NCBI GenBank assembly: GCA_040905145.1 | Contig: JBBDSC010000157.1 | Span: 1 to 27,589, forward strand | Length of the DNA stretch: 27,589 nt | Direction of reading: 5' to 3' | Source: DATGMS01 sp040905145 | GTDB taxonomy: Bacteria; Bacteroidota; Bacteroidia; Cytophagales; Cyclobacteriaceae | Shown: positions 7,254 through 14,874 of the stretch, one piece after another | How the letters are laid out: each line of letters opens with the position of its first letter | Numbering within the stretch: position 1 is the first letter of the stretch | Notes under the pieces: generated by a model | The model's database searches: none | What the model was told of the DNA's origin: nothing | The model's input: the letters and a program-made list of their open reading frames with translations, nothing else | Position numbers and translations under genes: made by a program

Positions 7254-8255
7254 TCAATCCAGATCCACCCAACGACCTTCTTTGGCGGAAAGGAAAATGG
7301 CTTCCAATACTTTGGCATTGGCCCTGGCATTCTCCAAAGAAACAGGGACTTCAGTATCTTCAATAACTGCTTTTGTAAAGGCCTCTGCCTGTAGGGTATA
7401 TTGGTTGCAGGCTTCGAAAGTCAGCGTGTCATAGCTTTCATTGAATACATCCCCGGGATTGATCCTGATTTCGCAGGGTCTATCGGGAGGGGCATTAAAT
7501 GGGATCCTTACTTCCAGTTCTTTCTTTTCCCCAAAAAAACTCATACGCTGGTAGGGGACAAGCTGGGTACTGACGGAGAAAACCACCCGCGCTGAAGGAA
7601 ATTGCAGGATGACACTGGCCATTTTATCCGTACCGAATTCCTTATCATATTCCATGGAAGCGACCACCCTCACCGGTTCCTCCCCCAATACATACCTGGA
7701 AGTAAATACCGGATAACAACCAATGTCCCAGATTGCCCCTCCCCCATGTTCCGGTTTGTTCCGGATGTTTTCCGGTTTGGTATTATGGTAACTGAAGAAG
7801 CCATGAATCAGGCATACCTTGCCCAAACCTCCCTGTTGCACGATTTCCCTGGCCTTTATCCACTGTGGATGTGACTTGACCATGAAGGCTTCACCCACCT
7901 TTACTTTATGCTTGTCCCGTGCCCGGATCAATCGTTCAATGTCATCGGCCTTCAGGGCAAGCGGTTTTTCACAGAGCACATGTTTCCCTGCCTCTATGCA
8001 TTTTAAAGTGAAAGAGACATGAAGATCATTGGGCAGGGGAATGTAAACCACATCAATCTCAGGGTCTTGGATCAGCTCTTCATAAGAACCATAAAACTTC
8101 TGGATATTCAACTTTTCTGCAGCGGCCTTTGCCTTTTCCATGTTCCGGGAAGCTATGGCGGTTACCTGAAATTGTTCATGGTCCGCCATGGCGGGTATTA
8201 CTTTTTCAATAGCAATTTTTGATGCGCCCAAAACACCCCATTTCACCTTTTTCAT
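7254..8255 (-). CDS. Gfo/Idh/MocA family oxidoreductase
   Basis: A 333-aa NAD(P)-dependent dehydrogenase. The N-terminal Rossmann fold has KWGVLGASKIA (residues 5-15) and an acid-free second strand (AIASRN), which often goes with NADP. The family motif EKP is at 96-98 (catalytic Lys97), and the C-terminal alpha/beta domain carries GGAIWDIGCYP (Asp177, Tyr181). No signal peptide is seen, so it is cytoplasmic. It lies last on the strand of the dgo genes, 149 nt after gntP; that gap carries short repeats, so co-transcription is not certain. From context it could oxidise galactose or a related sugar to the lactone that feeds galactonate, but the family is too broad for a firm substrate. Confidence 0.85.
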   Translation of the reverse strand: MKKVKWGVLGASKIAIEKVIPAMADHEQFQVTAIASRNMEKAKAAAEKLNIQKFYGSYEELIQDPEIDVVYIPLPNDLHVSFTLKCIEAGKHVLCEKPLALKADDIERLIRARDKHKVKVGEAFMVKSHPQWIKAREIVQQGGLGKVCLIHGFFSYHNTKPENIRNKPEHGGGAIWDIGCYPVFTSRYVLGEEPVRVVASMEYDKEFGTDKMASVILQFPSARVVFSVSTQLVPYQRMSFFGEKKELEVRIPFNAPPDRPCEIRINPGDVFNESYDTLTFEACNQYTLQAEAFTKAVIEDTEVPVSLENARANAKVLEAIFLSAKEGRWVDLD

Positions 8256-8292
8256 AGATAAAATAATTTGATTTTTAAATCCTTTTTTTCAT

Positions 8293-8365
8293 CACAGATT
8301 CCATGGATTCCCACAGATTGTTTTAAATTCCTTCTCTGTGTTAATCTGTGCCAATCTGTGTTAAA
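8293..8365. repeat. AATCTGTG repeat cluster between gntP and oxidoreductase
   Basis: CACAGATT occurs at 8293-8300 and 8312-8319, and its complement AATCTGTG at 8343-8350 and 8353-8360, so the two halves can pair as alternative hairpins. The right half is also a 10-nt tandem: CTGTGTTAAT, CTGTGCCAAT, CTGTGTTAAA (8336-8365). It may act as an attenuating or mRNA-stabilising structure on the minus-strand transcript. Confidence 0.55.
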
Positions 8366-8404
8366 TCACTTAAACCTTTTTCATACCCGATTCATGTCTT
8401 TGAT

Positions 8405-9769
8405 TTAGGGTATAAAATAGGAGATCACCAAAATTAAAATAAAGCCGACAATGGAAACGATCGTCTCCATCATGGTCCAGGATTGCAAGGTTTCTTTTTC
8501 CGTCAAACCCAGATATTTTTTCACCAGCCAAAAACCACTGTCATTAACATGGGACAAAATACTGGCACCTGCAGCTACAGAAAGACCTATCAATGCTTTC
8601 ATGGGATCGGAGATTTCCATTTCCAAAAGGACAGGGGCCATCATACCTGCCGAGGTGACCATGGCCACCGTGGCAGATCCTTGTATCACCCTTATAATCA
8701 CTGCCAGCAGATAGGCCATAATGATCGGTGCCACATTATAGGTGAGAAAAACCTCGGCCATGGCTTCTCCGGCACCACTTTCCACCAAAATCTGCTTGAA
8801 CATGCCCCCAGCTCCTGTAATCAGGATAATCAGGCCGGCGGGGGCCAAGGCTTTGTCGGAAAACTCCAGCAATTGCTTGGCGTTAAAGCCTTTTTTAAAA
8901 CCCAAAAAATAAGAGGCCACCATGGTGGCAATGGTCAGGGCCAAAAAAGGATGGCCCAAAAACTGAAGCAAACCGACCCAAAAATTATCTGCGGACAATG
9001 TCCCGGATCCTACAAACATATCAGAAGTAGTGGCCAACAGGATCAGGAAAATGGGTAAGGTGATGATAAAAAGGATCATCAAAAAATCCTTTTTGGTTCC
9101 GCTTACCTTACTTTCATTAAAATCAATAAAATCAGGAGTCCCCACTACAATTTTTTTGGAAATGTAGTTTCCAAAAACAGGGCCTGCCACTACAGCAGTG
9201 GGAAACCCCACCAATATTCCAAATCCGATCATCCAGCCCATGGGCACATCCAATATTTGTGCTACCGCCACAGGCCCAGGAGTGGGGGGGATAAAGGCAT
9301 GGCCCACAGCCATTCCGGCCAGCAAGGGTATGGCAAAATGTAACAGGGACAAGCCCGAGCGGTTGGCCAAGGCATACACAATAGGAACCAATATGATAAA
9401 ACCGACATCCAGAAACACCGGAATGGAAACTATAAACCCGGTAAGCATCAAAGCCCAGTTGGACCTGTTTTTCCCAAAAGCTTGAATAATAAAATGTGCC
9501 AAAGTTTGGGCCCCACCCGACACCTCCAGTAATTTGCCCAAAATAGCTCCCATGCCCACCACAATGGCAATAAAACCCAGAATGTCGCCCATGCCTTTCT
9601 GAAGGCTGGCAATCAGCTCCATAAAAGGCATTCCTGCCGCCAAACCCACAAAGGTACTGGCCAATAAGAGGGAAATAAAAGCGTGAACTTTCAATTTCAT
9701 TACCAGAACAAGTAATAACAAGATTGAAAGTGAGGTAATGATCAATAAGTAAACCGTGTTGTCCATCAT
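8405..9769 (-). CDS. GntP-family gluconate/galactonate:H+ symporter
   Basis: The 454-aa protein is an inner-membrane permease of the GntP family, with about 12 or more hydrophobic segments. Family features are an early LKVHAFISLLLAS, a GMGAILGKLLEVSGGAQ stretch, the FLDVGFIILVPIVY segment, and AFIPPTPGPVAVA in the first half; the C-terminal half has AGASILSHVNDSGFW. The family imports gluconate and similar sugar acids with protons. Its start is 1 nt after the dgoD stop (TAA A ATG), so it is in the operon and most likely imports galactonate. Proteobacterial dgo operons use an MFS carrier (DgoT) instead. A MET-MET start leaves either ATG (9769 or 9766) possible. Confidence 0.9.
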   Translation of the reverse strand: MMDNTVYLLIITSLSILLLLVLVMKLKVHAFISLLLASTFVGLAAGMPFMELIASLQKGMGDILGFIAIVVGMGAILGKLLEVSGGAQTLAHFIIQAFGKNRSNWALMLTGFIVSIPVFLDVGFIILVPIVYALANRSGLSLLHFAIPLLAGMAVGHAFIPPTPGPVAVAQILDVPMGWMIGFGILVGFPTAVVAGPVFGNYISKKIVVGTPDFIDFNESKVSGTKKDFLMILFIITLPIFLILLATTSDMFVGSGTLSADNFWVGLLQFLGHPFLALTIATMVASYFLGFKKGFNAKQLLEFSDKALAPAGLIILITGAGGMFKQILVESGAGEAMAEVFLTYNVAPIIMAYLLAVIIRVIQGSATVAMVTSAGMMAPVLLEMEISDPMKALIGLSVAAGASILSHVNDSGFWLVKKYLGLTEKETLQSWTMMETIVSIVGFILILVISYFIP

Positions 9770-9770
9770 T

Positions 9771-10919
9771 TTACCATTCTGCTATGCTTCCGTCCTGATG
9801 CCTCCACAAAGGATTCTTCCAATTATGGCCGATTTCAGCCATTTTTCGGACATGGGCTTCATTGATTTCCACGCCTAAACCCGGACCTTCCGGTATTTTT
9901 ACATAGCCATTTTCGTATTTAAAAATATCTTTGTCCACCAGGTAATCCAGTAAATCACTTCCTTGATTATAATGGATCCCCAGGCTTTGCTCCTGTATAA
10001 AGGCATTGTGACAGGTGGCATCCACCTGCAAACAGGCGGCCAGGGCGATAGGTCCCAAAGGGCAATGCGGGGCCACTGCCACATCAAATGCTTCCGCCAT
10101 AGAAAAAATCTTCTTGCATTCGGTGATCCCTCCGGCATGGGAAAGGTCCGGCTGGATAATGTCCACATACCCATCCATTAACAAAGTCTTAAATTGCCAT
10201 TTGGAAAACATCCGTTCCCCAGTGGCTATGGGAATGGACACCTGCTGGGCAATCTCCCGAAGTGCTTCATTATTTTCCGGCAACACCGGTTCTTCAATAA
10301 ACATGGGACGGTAAGGCTCCATCCCCTTTGCCAATATTTTGGCCATGGGCTTATGAACACGTCCATGAAAATCAATGCCAATGCCAATATGAGGGCCTAC
10401 AGCTTCCCTTACCGCTGCAATCCGTTCTATGGCCTGGTCTACCTTGTCATAGGAATCCACATACTGAAGTTCTTCCGTGGCATTCATTTTTAAGGCAAGA
10501 AAACCCTGGGAAACCATTTGCATGGCCGCATGACGCACTTCCACAGGCCTGTCCCCGCCAATCCAGGAGTAAACTTTAATCGAATCCCTGACTTTCCCCC
10601 CCAACAACTGATGCACGGGGGTATTGTGATATTTGCCTTTGATATCCCATAATGCCTGATCAATTCCTGCAATGGCACTCATTAAAATAGGGCCGCCCCG
10701 ATAAAAGCCGCCCCGGTACATGACATTCCAATGATCCTCAATATTCCTTGGATCCTTGCCGATCAGGCCTTCCATCATTTCTATGACAGCTGCTTTTACC
10801 GTGGCCGCCTTTCCCTCAATGACAGGTTCTCCCCAGCCTATAATTCCTTCGTCCGTCTCTATCTTCAAAAATAACCAGCGCGGTGGCACCTGAAACAATT
10901 CGTAACTTCTAATCTTCAT
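9771..10919 (-). CDS. dgoD: D-galactonate dehydratase
   Basis: The enzyme dehydrates D-galactonate to 2-keto-3-deoxygalactonate; it belongs to the mandelate-racemase branch of the enolase superfamily and acts in the cytoplasm with Mg2+. The length, 382 aa, equals that of E. coli DgoD, and the active-site residues fall at the same numbers: Asp183 and His185 (GIDFHGRVH), Glu209 (FIEEP), Glu235 (ATGERMFSK) and His285 (APHCPLGP). The N-terminal capping domain has YRGGFYRGGP. The start overlaps the dgoA end by 11 nt. The motif match makes galactonate the best substrate; some relatives act on other sugar acids, but the neighbouring KDPGal aldolase and KDGal kinase support it. Confidence 0.95.
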   Translation of the reverse strand: MKIRSYELFQVPPRWLFLKIETDEGIIGWGEPVIEGKAATVKAAVIEMMEGLIGKDPRNIEDHWNVMYRGGFYRGGPILMSAIAGIDQALWDIKGKYHNTPVHQLLGGKVRDSIKVYSWIGGDRPVEVRHAAMQMVSQGFLALKMNATEELQYVDSYDKVDQAIERIAAVREAVGPHIGIGIDFHGRVHKPMAKILAKGMEPYRPMFIEEPVLPENNEALREIAQQVSIPIATGERMFSKWQFKTLLMDGYVDIIQPDLSHAGGITECKKIFSMAEAFDVAVAPHCPLGPIALAACLQVDATCHNAFIQEQSLGIHYNQGSDLLDYLVDKDIFKYENGYVKIPEGPGLGVEINEAHVRKMAEIGHNWKNPLWRHQDGSIAEW

Positions 10920-11559
10920 TTAAAAACTCATTATACTCTTTTACAAATTCGGAAAAATGCCTGCTCAATGTCTCCCATTCACTGTTTTCCACCAGCCGTT
11001 TGGGGATCAATTGGCTGCCGATTCCTAACCCTTTGGCCCCGGCCTTCATAAAATCCCTCAAATTATCCAGGGATACCCCCCCTGTAGGCATTAATTTAAT
11101 GTGATCCAAAGGAGCAAGCACTTCTTTGATATAATCAGGTCCCAATTTACTGGCGGGGAATACCTTCACCATGCCGGCTCCCAGGGACCAGGCTTTGTAT
11201 ATTTCTGTGGGGGTGTAAGCTCCCGGGAAGACCGGAATGTTATGGCCCACGCATTTGTTGATAACCAATTCATCCACTATAGGCGTAACGATAAATTGCG
11301 CCCCTGCCTCCAGGGCTTTGTCCAGATCCTCCAAAGTACAGACTGTGCCGGCACCCACATTGAGTTGTCCCTGATAGGAGTTTACTAAAGAGGCTATGGC
11401 CTGGCTGGCACCTTCTGAATTCATGGTGATCTCCAAAGTGGTCAAACCTGATCCGGCATAACACTCCGAGAGTTTTTCCATTTGCTTAGCAGGAAAATTC
11501 CTCAGAATACCTACTATAGGCATTTTTTCCAATAACTCCCAAGAAAAAGACTGGTTCAT
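10909..11559 (-). CDS. dgoA: 2-dehydro-3-deoxy-6-phosphogalactonate aldolase
   Basis: A class I aldolase of the KDPG/KDPGal (Eda/DgoA) family that splits the 6-phosphate of 2-keto-3-deoxygalactonate into pyruvate and glyceraldehyde-3-phosphate. The protein is 216 aa with one TIM barrel. Visible active-site pieces are IVGILR (Arg20), LEITMNS (Glu43), NVGAGTV, the Schiff-base lysine in MVKVFPAS (Lys132) and the phosphate-binding LMPTGGVSLDN. It starts in a 4-nt ATGA overlap with dgoK and overlaps dgoD by 11 nt. The assignment to KDPGal rather than KDPG rests on the neighbours, since the two aldolases share motifs. Confidence 0.92.
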   Translation of the reverse strand: MNQSFSWELLEKMPIVGILRNFPAKQMEKLSECYAGSGLTTLEITMNSEGASQAIASLVNSYQGQLNVGAGTVCTLEDLDKALEAGAQFIVTPIVDELVINKCVGHNIPVFPGAYTPTEIYKAWSLGAGMVKVFPASKLGPDYIKEVLAPLDHIKLMPTGGVSLDNLRDFMKAGAKGLGIGSQLIPKRLVENSEWETLSRHFSEFVKEYNEFLNED

Positions 11560-12536
11560 CGTTTTTGCAATTGGTTATAAATTTGAAATTGTCCCCTGAT
11601 TACGGCTTCCTCTATCCATGGTCCTGAAAAAACCTGTACCCCCCCGATGCCCAAGGCTATCAGGGCAGCTTCGTACCTGGATTTCAAATTGGAACTACAA
11701 CATAAGTAAATTTTTGCAGAATCCTGCTGCAAAAGTTCCTTTAACTCTGTACCGATCAACAATCCACTTAGATAGTGGTAATTTTCCTTTGGGGCCATTT
11801 TGTCAAACAGCTCGTTTGTCCTGACCCGAAAGGTGGCGTTCAATAAATTGGAATGAACGGCCTCTTTAACTCCTTGATCAAAACTTTCCAAATTTTCTTT
11901 TTCATCAAACGTCATATTTTTCTCCACACTGGAAGCAAGAATACTTTTGGTGGTTAACAAGTGAAAAAATTCCCCTGTCATATAGGTCTTGAACCCCACC
12001 ACCTGTTGGTCCTTTACAACAATATGCTTGGAATGCGTGCCCGGGAAAATAAATACCTTCTCCCCTTCCTTATCCTCCAGGCCTTTCATCACACCGACCA
12101 GCTGCGTCTCTTCCCCCCGCATCACGTCTTCTTCGCTTTGGATTCCTGAAATCAGTAAAATAGGATGATTGAAATTTTCATTTTCTTCAAACAAAGCCGA
12201 TAGAATTCCCGCTCCTGCTGTGTGAAAAGGCAGTGGACCATAGGGAAGGCTCCTCATTCCTATAGAGGAAGAGGCCATTCCCGAAAAAACAAGGGGTATC
12301 CCCTTAAGAGAACCAGCGATTTTCTTTTCGATATGCTGGATGTATCCACCTACCAGGTTCAAATAAAACATCAACCTTTTATCCGGGTCCTTGTCTCCCG
12401 ATTGTTGCCAAAGTGTATGGCTGTTGGCAATTCCCTGATCCGACTTTTCTTCCGCCAGGACTTTTAAGGAAGGCACCTCTACCAGCCTCAGCCGAAAAGA
12501 AGAAGTGCCCCAGTCGCAGCTCAGGAATTTATCCAT
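11556..12536 (-). CDS. dgoK: 2-dehydro-3-deoxygalactonokinase
   Basis: It phosphorylates 2-keto-3-deoxygalactonate at C6. The 326-aa protein shows the DgoK family pattern: an ASKHA-type phosphate loop at the N-terminus (FLSCDWGTSSFRLRLV), SGMASSSIGMRSLPYGPLP in the middle, FPGTHSKHI (a DgoK-typical motif) and a C-terminal LSGLLIGTELKELL. It is the first gene of the minus-strand operon and is joined to dgoA by an ATGA overlap. No regulator gene (GntR, IclR or similar) is seen beside it, and I find no confident promoter in the short AT-rich leader at 12537-12620. Confidence 0.92.
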   Translation of the reverse strand: MDKFLSCDWGTSSFRLRLVEVPSLKVLAEEKSDQGIANSHTLWQQSGDKDPDKRLMFYLNLVGGYIQHIEKKIAGSLKGIPLVFSGMASSSIGMRSLPYGPLPFHTAGAGILSALFEENENFNHPILLISGIQSEEDVMRGEETQLVGVMKGLEDKEGEKVFIFPGTHSKHIVVKDQQVVGFKTYMTGEFFHLLTTKSILASSVEKNMTFDEKENLESFDQGVKEAVHSNLLNATFRVRTNELFDKMAPKENYHYLSGLLIGTELKELLQQDSAKIYLCCSSNLKSRYEAALIALGIGGVQVFSGPWIEEAVIRGQFQIYNQLQKR

Positions 12537-12679
12537 GGAAAAAGGGTTTATGCATGATCCTATTTTTAGGAAAACAAATAGATTTTAATCCTACATAGAT
12601 AAGTAAATTTAATTAAAACCCAATAGTTGGGAGGACCCATTTGGAGAGGAAGGGGTAAAAGAGGGGGCTTGGGAACTTG

Positions 12680-12719
12680 GGGACTTAGGGACGGAGGGAC
12701 TTAGGGACGGAGGGACGTA
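12680..12719 (+). repeat. Octamer array GGGACNNA, five units
   Basis: Five exact-phase 8-nt units are GGGACTTA, GGGACGGA, GGGACTTA, GGGACGGA and GGGACGTA. More GGGA(C) words flank it from about 12660 to 12757. From 12761 to 12850 the same strand becomes C/T-rich (CTCCGTCTCC, CCGGTCCCTTCGTCTC, CTTCGTCTCC), which can pair with the purine-rich half. Confidence 0.8.
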
Positions 12720-12874
12720 AAAGAGAATAGAGGGACATGGGGACTGAGGGATCAGGGATGCTCTCCGTCTCCCCCTCCCTCCGGTCCCTTCGTCTCTTTT
12801 TGAAAATATAGATAGGTTAATTCTCTTCGTCTCCCCCTCTCTTCGTCTCTTAATTTTGACATGGCTGGATGTAG

Positions 12875-12968
12875 GATTTCGCCCTTGCAGGGCTGGGGTT
12901 CGGTTTTGCATTTTTTCTGGCAGGGCTTCACCCTGCGTTAGGATATTACGCCCCGTTGGGGCTTAAAT
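12875..12968 (+). repeat. REP-like palindromic element, copy 2
   Basis: This 94-nt element matches copy 1 in layout: GATTTCGCCC, then CAGGGCT, a variable centre, GCAGGGCTTCACCCTGC, and CGCC...GGGGCTTAAAT at the end. It has the same orientation as copy 1 and lies 154 nt from the inverted copy 3. Confidence 0.75.
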
Positions 12969-13122
12969 CACTATTGGTTCAATTGCCTCCTGCTTTAGCT
13001 GGAGGATCAGTAGAAGGTGATATACCTCCTTTGGCTTTAGCCAAAAATTGCTCTGGAATAGAATATTTCCAACTCCGGATTAAAATGCCTACATGATTAT
13101 TAAGGTAAACTTTATCCTCTTT

Positions 13123-13214
13123 GAAAGCCCTGAAAGGGCGCCTTACCATAACATCGGGTGCAGCCCGATGAAATAAAACACCGGATCAAAGCCGGAGCCC
13201 TGTAAGGGCGAAAG
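13123..13214 (-). repeat. REP-like palindromic element, copy 3 (inverted)
   Basis: Read on the minus strand it begins CTTTCGCCCTTACAGGGCT, contains ATCGGGCTGCACCCGAT and ends GGCGCCCTTTCAGGGCTTTC, the same architecture as copies 1 and 2 with diverged centre. Copies 2 and 3 are therefore head-to-head in the space before the AT-rich cassette. A 14-nt piece of its outer end (GTAAGGGCGAAAGA) recurs at 15339-15352. Confidence 0.7.
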
Positions 13215-13364
13215 ACAAATTCCAAAAATAATGTTTAGCATATTTCTACTCAGATGTCCCAAAGAAGTCAAGAAAATTCTTTTGGAAAGGAATTTTTTTA
13301 GTATAGATTTAATGGATGAAGTAGAAGCTATCAGCACTTATTGTCATGAAAGATGACGATGTAT

Positions 13365-13393
13365 TTTCCAATGAAAACCTGTTTCATTGGAAA
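13365..13393. repeat. Perfect 12-bp hairpin upstream of AT-rich cassette
   Basis: TTTCCAATGAAA (13365-13376) and TTTCATTGGAAA (13382-13393) are exact complements around the 5-nt loop ACCTG. No T run follows, so it does not look like a standard terminator. It lies 115 nt before the first cassette gene and could be an operator or a leader-RNA structure. Confidence 0.7.
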
Positions 13394-13508
13394 GGTTTTG
13401 ATGAAAATTAAATGTCTCCTTAATGTTTATAGCTGATCTTCTATTATTCAACGACATAAAAACTGAGAGAAAAATAGATAGACAATATTAAAAAAAACAG
13501 AAAACAAA

Positions 13509-14003
13509 ATGAAAGATCATTTACTATATTATTCAACAAATACAAAAGTTGCCTTTTTTATTGCAGAACAATTTTATCAATCCACACATTTTGTTTGGTG
13601 CGCACCTGTATACAATCCGGAGAAATTGGATGAATACGACTTTAGAAGAAAAATACCCGCAAGTTCTTCTCCTTTTAAAATATATAAAAATCTTTTAGAT
13701 GACATTAAATCAAATGACAAACATTCATCTAAAATTGAGCAAAACCGAATTGGTCTAAAGAAAGGCGCAGCTATAATGAGAGAGAAGGGAATAATTGATG
13801 ACAATGATTTTGCTAGAATTCTTAAAATAATTGATTTAGCTGATATAAATGAATTTGCACCTCTAGTATATTTAATTCCTGCAAGTTTAGTTTCTACTAA
13901 AGTTAATTCTGTTGATGTAAATGATGCCGCAAGTCCTTTAAGTAGTGAGTGTCAAATTTATGATTTACAACGCACTGAGTTTGATATCATTGAATTTGAA
14001 TAA
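13509..14003 (+). CDS. Unknown protein, first gene of AT-rich cassette
   Basis: I do not recognise this 164-aa protein. It starts HLLYYSTNTKVAFFIAEQFY after MKD, continues with THFVWCAPVYNPEKL and a PASSSPFKIYKNLL segment, has a charged middle (KHSSKIEQNRIGLKKGAAIM), and ends with FAPLVYLIPASLVSTKV and LQRTEFDIIEFE. The aromatic, hydrophobic first third and the even secondary-structure pattern suggest a folded cytoplasmic protein; no signal peptide or transmembrane helix is evident. The next gene begins 1 nt after its stop, so the two form an operon. The region is visibly more AT-rich than the flanking metabolic genes, which points to horizontal acquisition. A defence or other accessory role is possible but is only inference. 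Confidence 0.75.
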   Translation: MKDHLLYYSTNTKVAFFIAEQFYQSTHFVWCAPVYNPEKLDEYDFRRKIPASSSPFKIYKNLLDDIKSNDKHSSKIEQNRIGLKKGAAIMREKGIIDDNDFARILKIIDLADINEFAPLVYLIPASLVSTKVNSVDVNDAASPLSSECQIYDLQRTEFDIIEFE

Positions 14004-14004
14004 T

Positions 14005-14874
14005 ATGGAGAATGCATTAATTATACCAGCTCTATTAAGATTGCTAGAATTTACTTCTATTCGTAGATTCAATCTTAAGCATAAAGAAATAAATTTTGAA
14101 GATGAAATTGGGAAGAAATCAATGCTAATTATTGAGGATATCAAATCAAAATATAACATTGATATCTTTAATAAAGATTTAAATATTGAACAGATTTCAA
14201 AATTTGAGCATTTTATTGGCACCGCCATGTCCAATCATGCTAATAAAAAATTGGTGCCAAGAAAGTTGAATGATGAAATTAGGATTTTGAAAGAATCAAT
14301 GAGGCTTGACAAGGATTTCCTTAAAAATTTTGAATTAACATTTTCTCCAAGTGTCTCAGAATCAATTTTATCTAAGCTAAAAAATATTGATAGTTCGGAT
14401 TTTACCAATTCAGTAATGAATCCAGAGGCGATTTCTTATTTACCATCTGAAGATTTAACTGATCAATATTTTGTCTTGTCATCAATTGAAATCAAAAATC
14501 AACATTATTATGTTATTTCATCCTTAAGCCATGAATCAAGGAAGCAGAAAGAATTAGTTGTAGATTCTCTAATACCATTAAAGAAAGAACATTACAAGAA
14601 ATTTGAAGGAAATCCAACTCAAATGTTTTTAAAAGGATTAGATAAGTATGGAATTGATATGAAAATTAACAATAGTCTTTCTAGATATTACAGGCAGGCC
14701 CAAGTACCGAAAGATACTCGAATTGATTCTGTAGAATTTTTAAATCTTCAAAACATTGCCAAAAAAGAATCTTTTATAGTTGCTATGGTTTTAATAGATA
14801 ATGCTACTTCCATTATCCTGAAAAACGTTTTTGCAATTAAGACAAGCCTAATAGTAGATGAACTAAATAATTAG
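14005..14874 (+). CDS. Unknown protein, second gene of AT-rich cassette
   Basis: No family was recognised for this 289-aa protein. I start at ATG 14005, one base after the stop of the first cassette gene; an in-frame ATG at 13945 would overlap that gene by 59 nt and add 20 residues of no clear character. The N-terminal half is mostly helical and charged (LLRLLEFTSIRRFNLKHKEI; NDEIRILKESMRLDKDFL); the second half has a strand-rich part (DQYFVLSSIEIKNQHYYVIS) and a Lys-rich part (LIPLKKEHYKKFEGNPTQMF). There is no membrane segment and no obvious nuclease, ATPase or kinase motif. AT-rich composition and tight spacing mark it as a unit with its neighbour. Confidence 0.75.
   Translation: MENALIIPALLRLLEFTSIRRFNLKHKEINFEDEIGKKSMLIIEDIKSKYNIDIFNKDLNIEQISKFEHFIGTAMSNHANKKLVPRKLNDEIRILKESMRLDKDFLKNFELTFSPSVSESILSKLKNIDSSDFTNSVMNPEAISYLPSEDLTDQYFVLSSIEIKNQHYYVISSLSHESRKQKELVVDSLIPLKKEHYKKFEGNPTQMFLKGLDKYGIDMKINNSLSRYYRQAQVPKDTRIDSVEFLNLQNIAKKESFIVAMVLIDNATSIILKNVFAIKTSLIVDELNN

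Larger units (their letters stand above)
12537..13508. other. Large repeat-dense intergenic region
   Basis: Nearly 1 kb with no convincing gene. From left to right it holds the dgoK leader, an octamer GGGACNNA array with a pyrimidine-rich complement (12640-12850), two REP-like elements in opposite orientation (12875-12968 and 13123-13214), a pair of short palindromes around 12979-13052 (CCTCC...GGAGG; TTTGGCT/AGCCAAA), and a 12-bp hairpin at 13365-13393. A 41-codon ATG frame at 13231-13356 is too short and unsupported to call a gene. Confidence 0.65.

Noticed and set aside
8483..9058. A 191-codon plus-strand frame rich in Gly/His/Gln
   Set aside because: It is the antisense shadow of the GntP-family permease gene and its odd composition reflects that.
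12609..12911. A 100-codon minus-strand frame rich in Ser/Pro/Arg
   Set aside because: It is a translation of the GGGAC array, its pyrimidine complement and a REP-like element, so the composition is a repeat artefact.
13231..13356. A 41-codon plus-strand ATG frame between the repeats and the cassette
   Set aside because: Too short, no recognisable motif and no ribosome binding site; it may be a remnant but cannot be supported.
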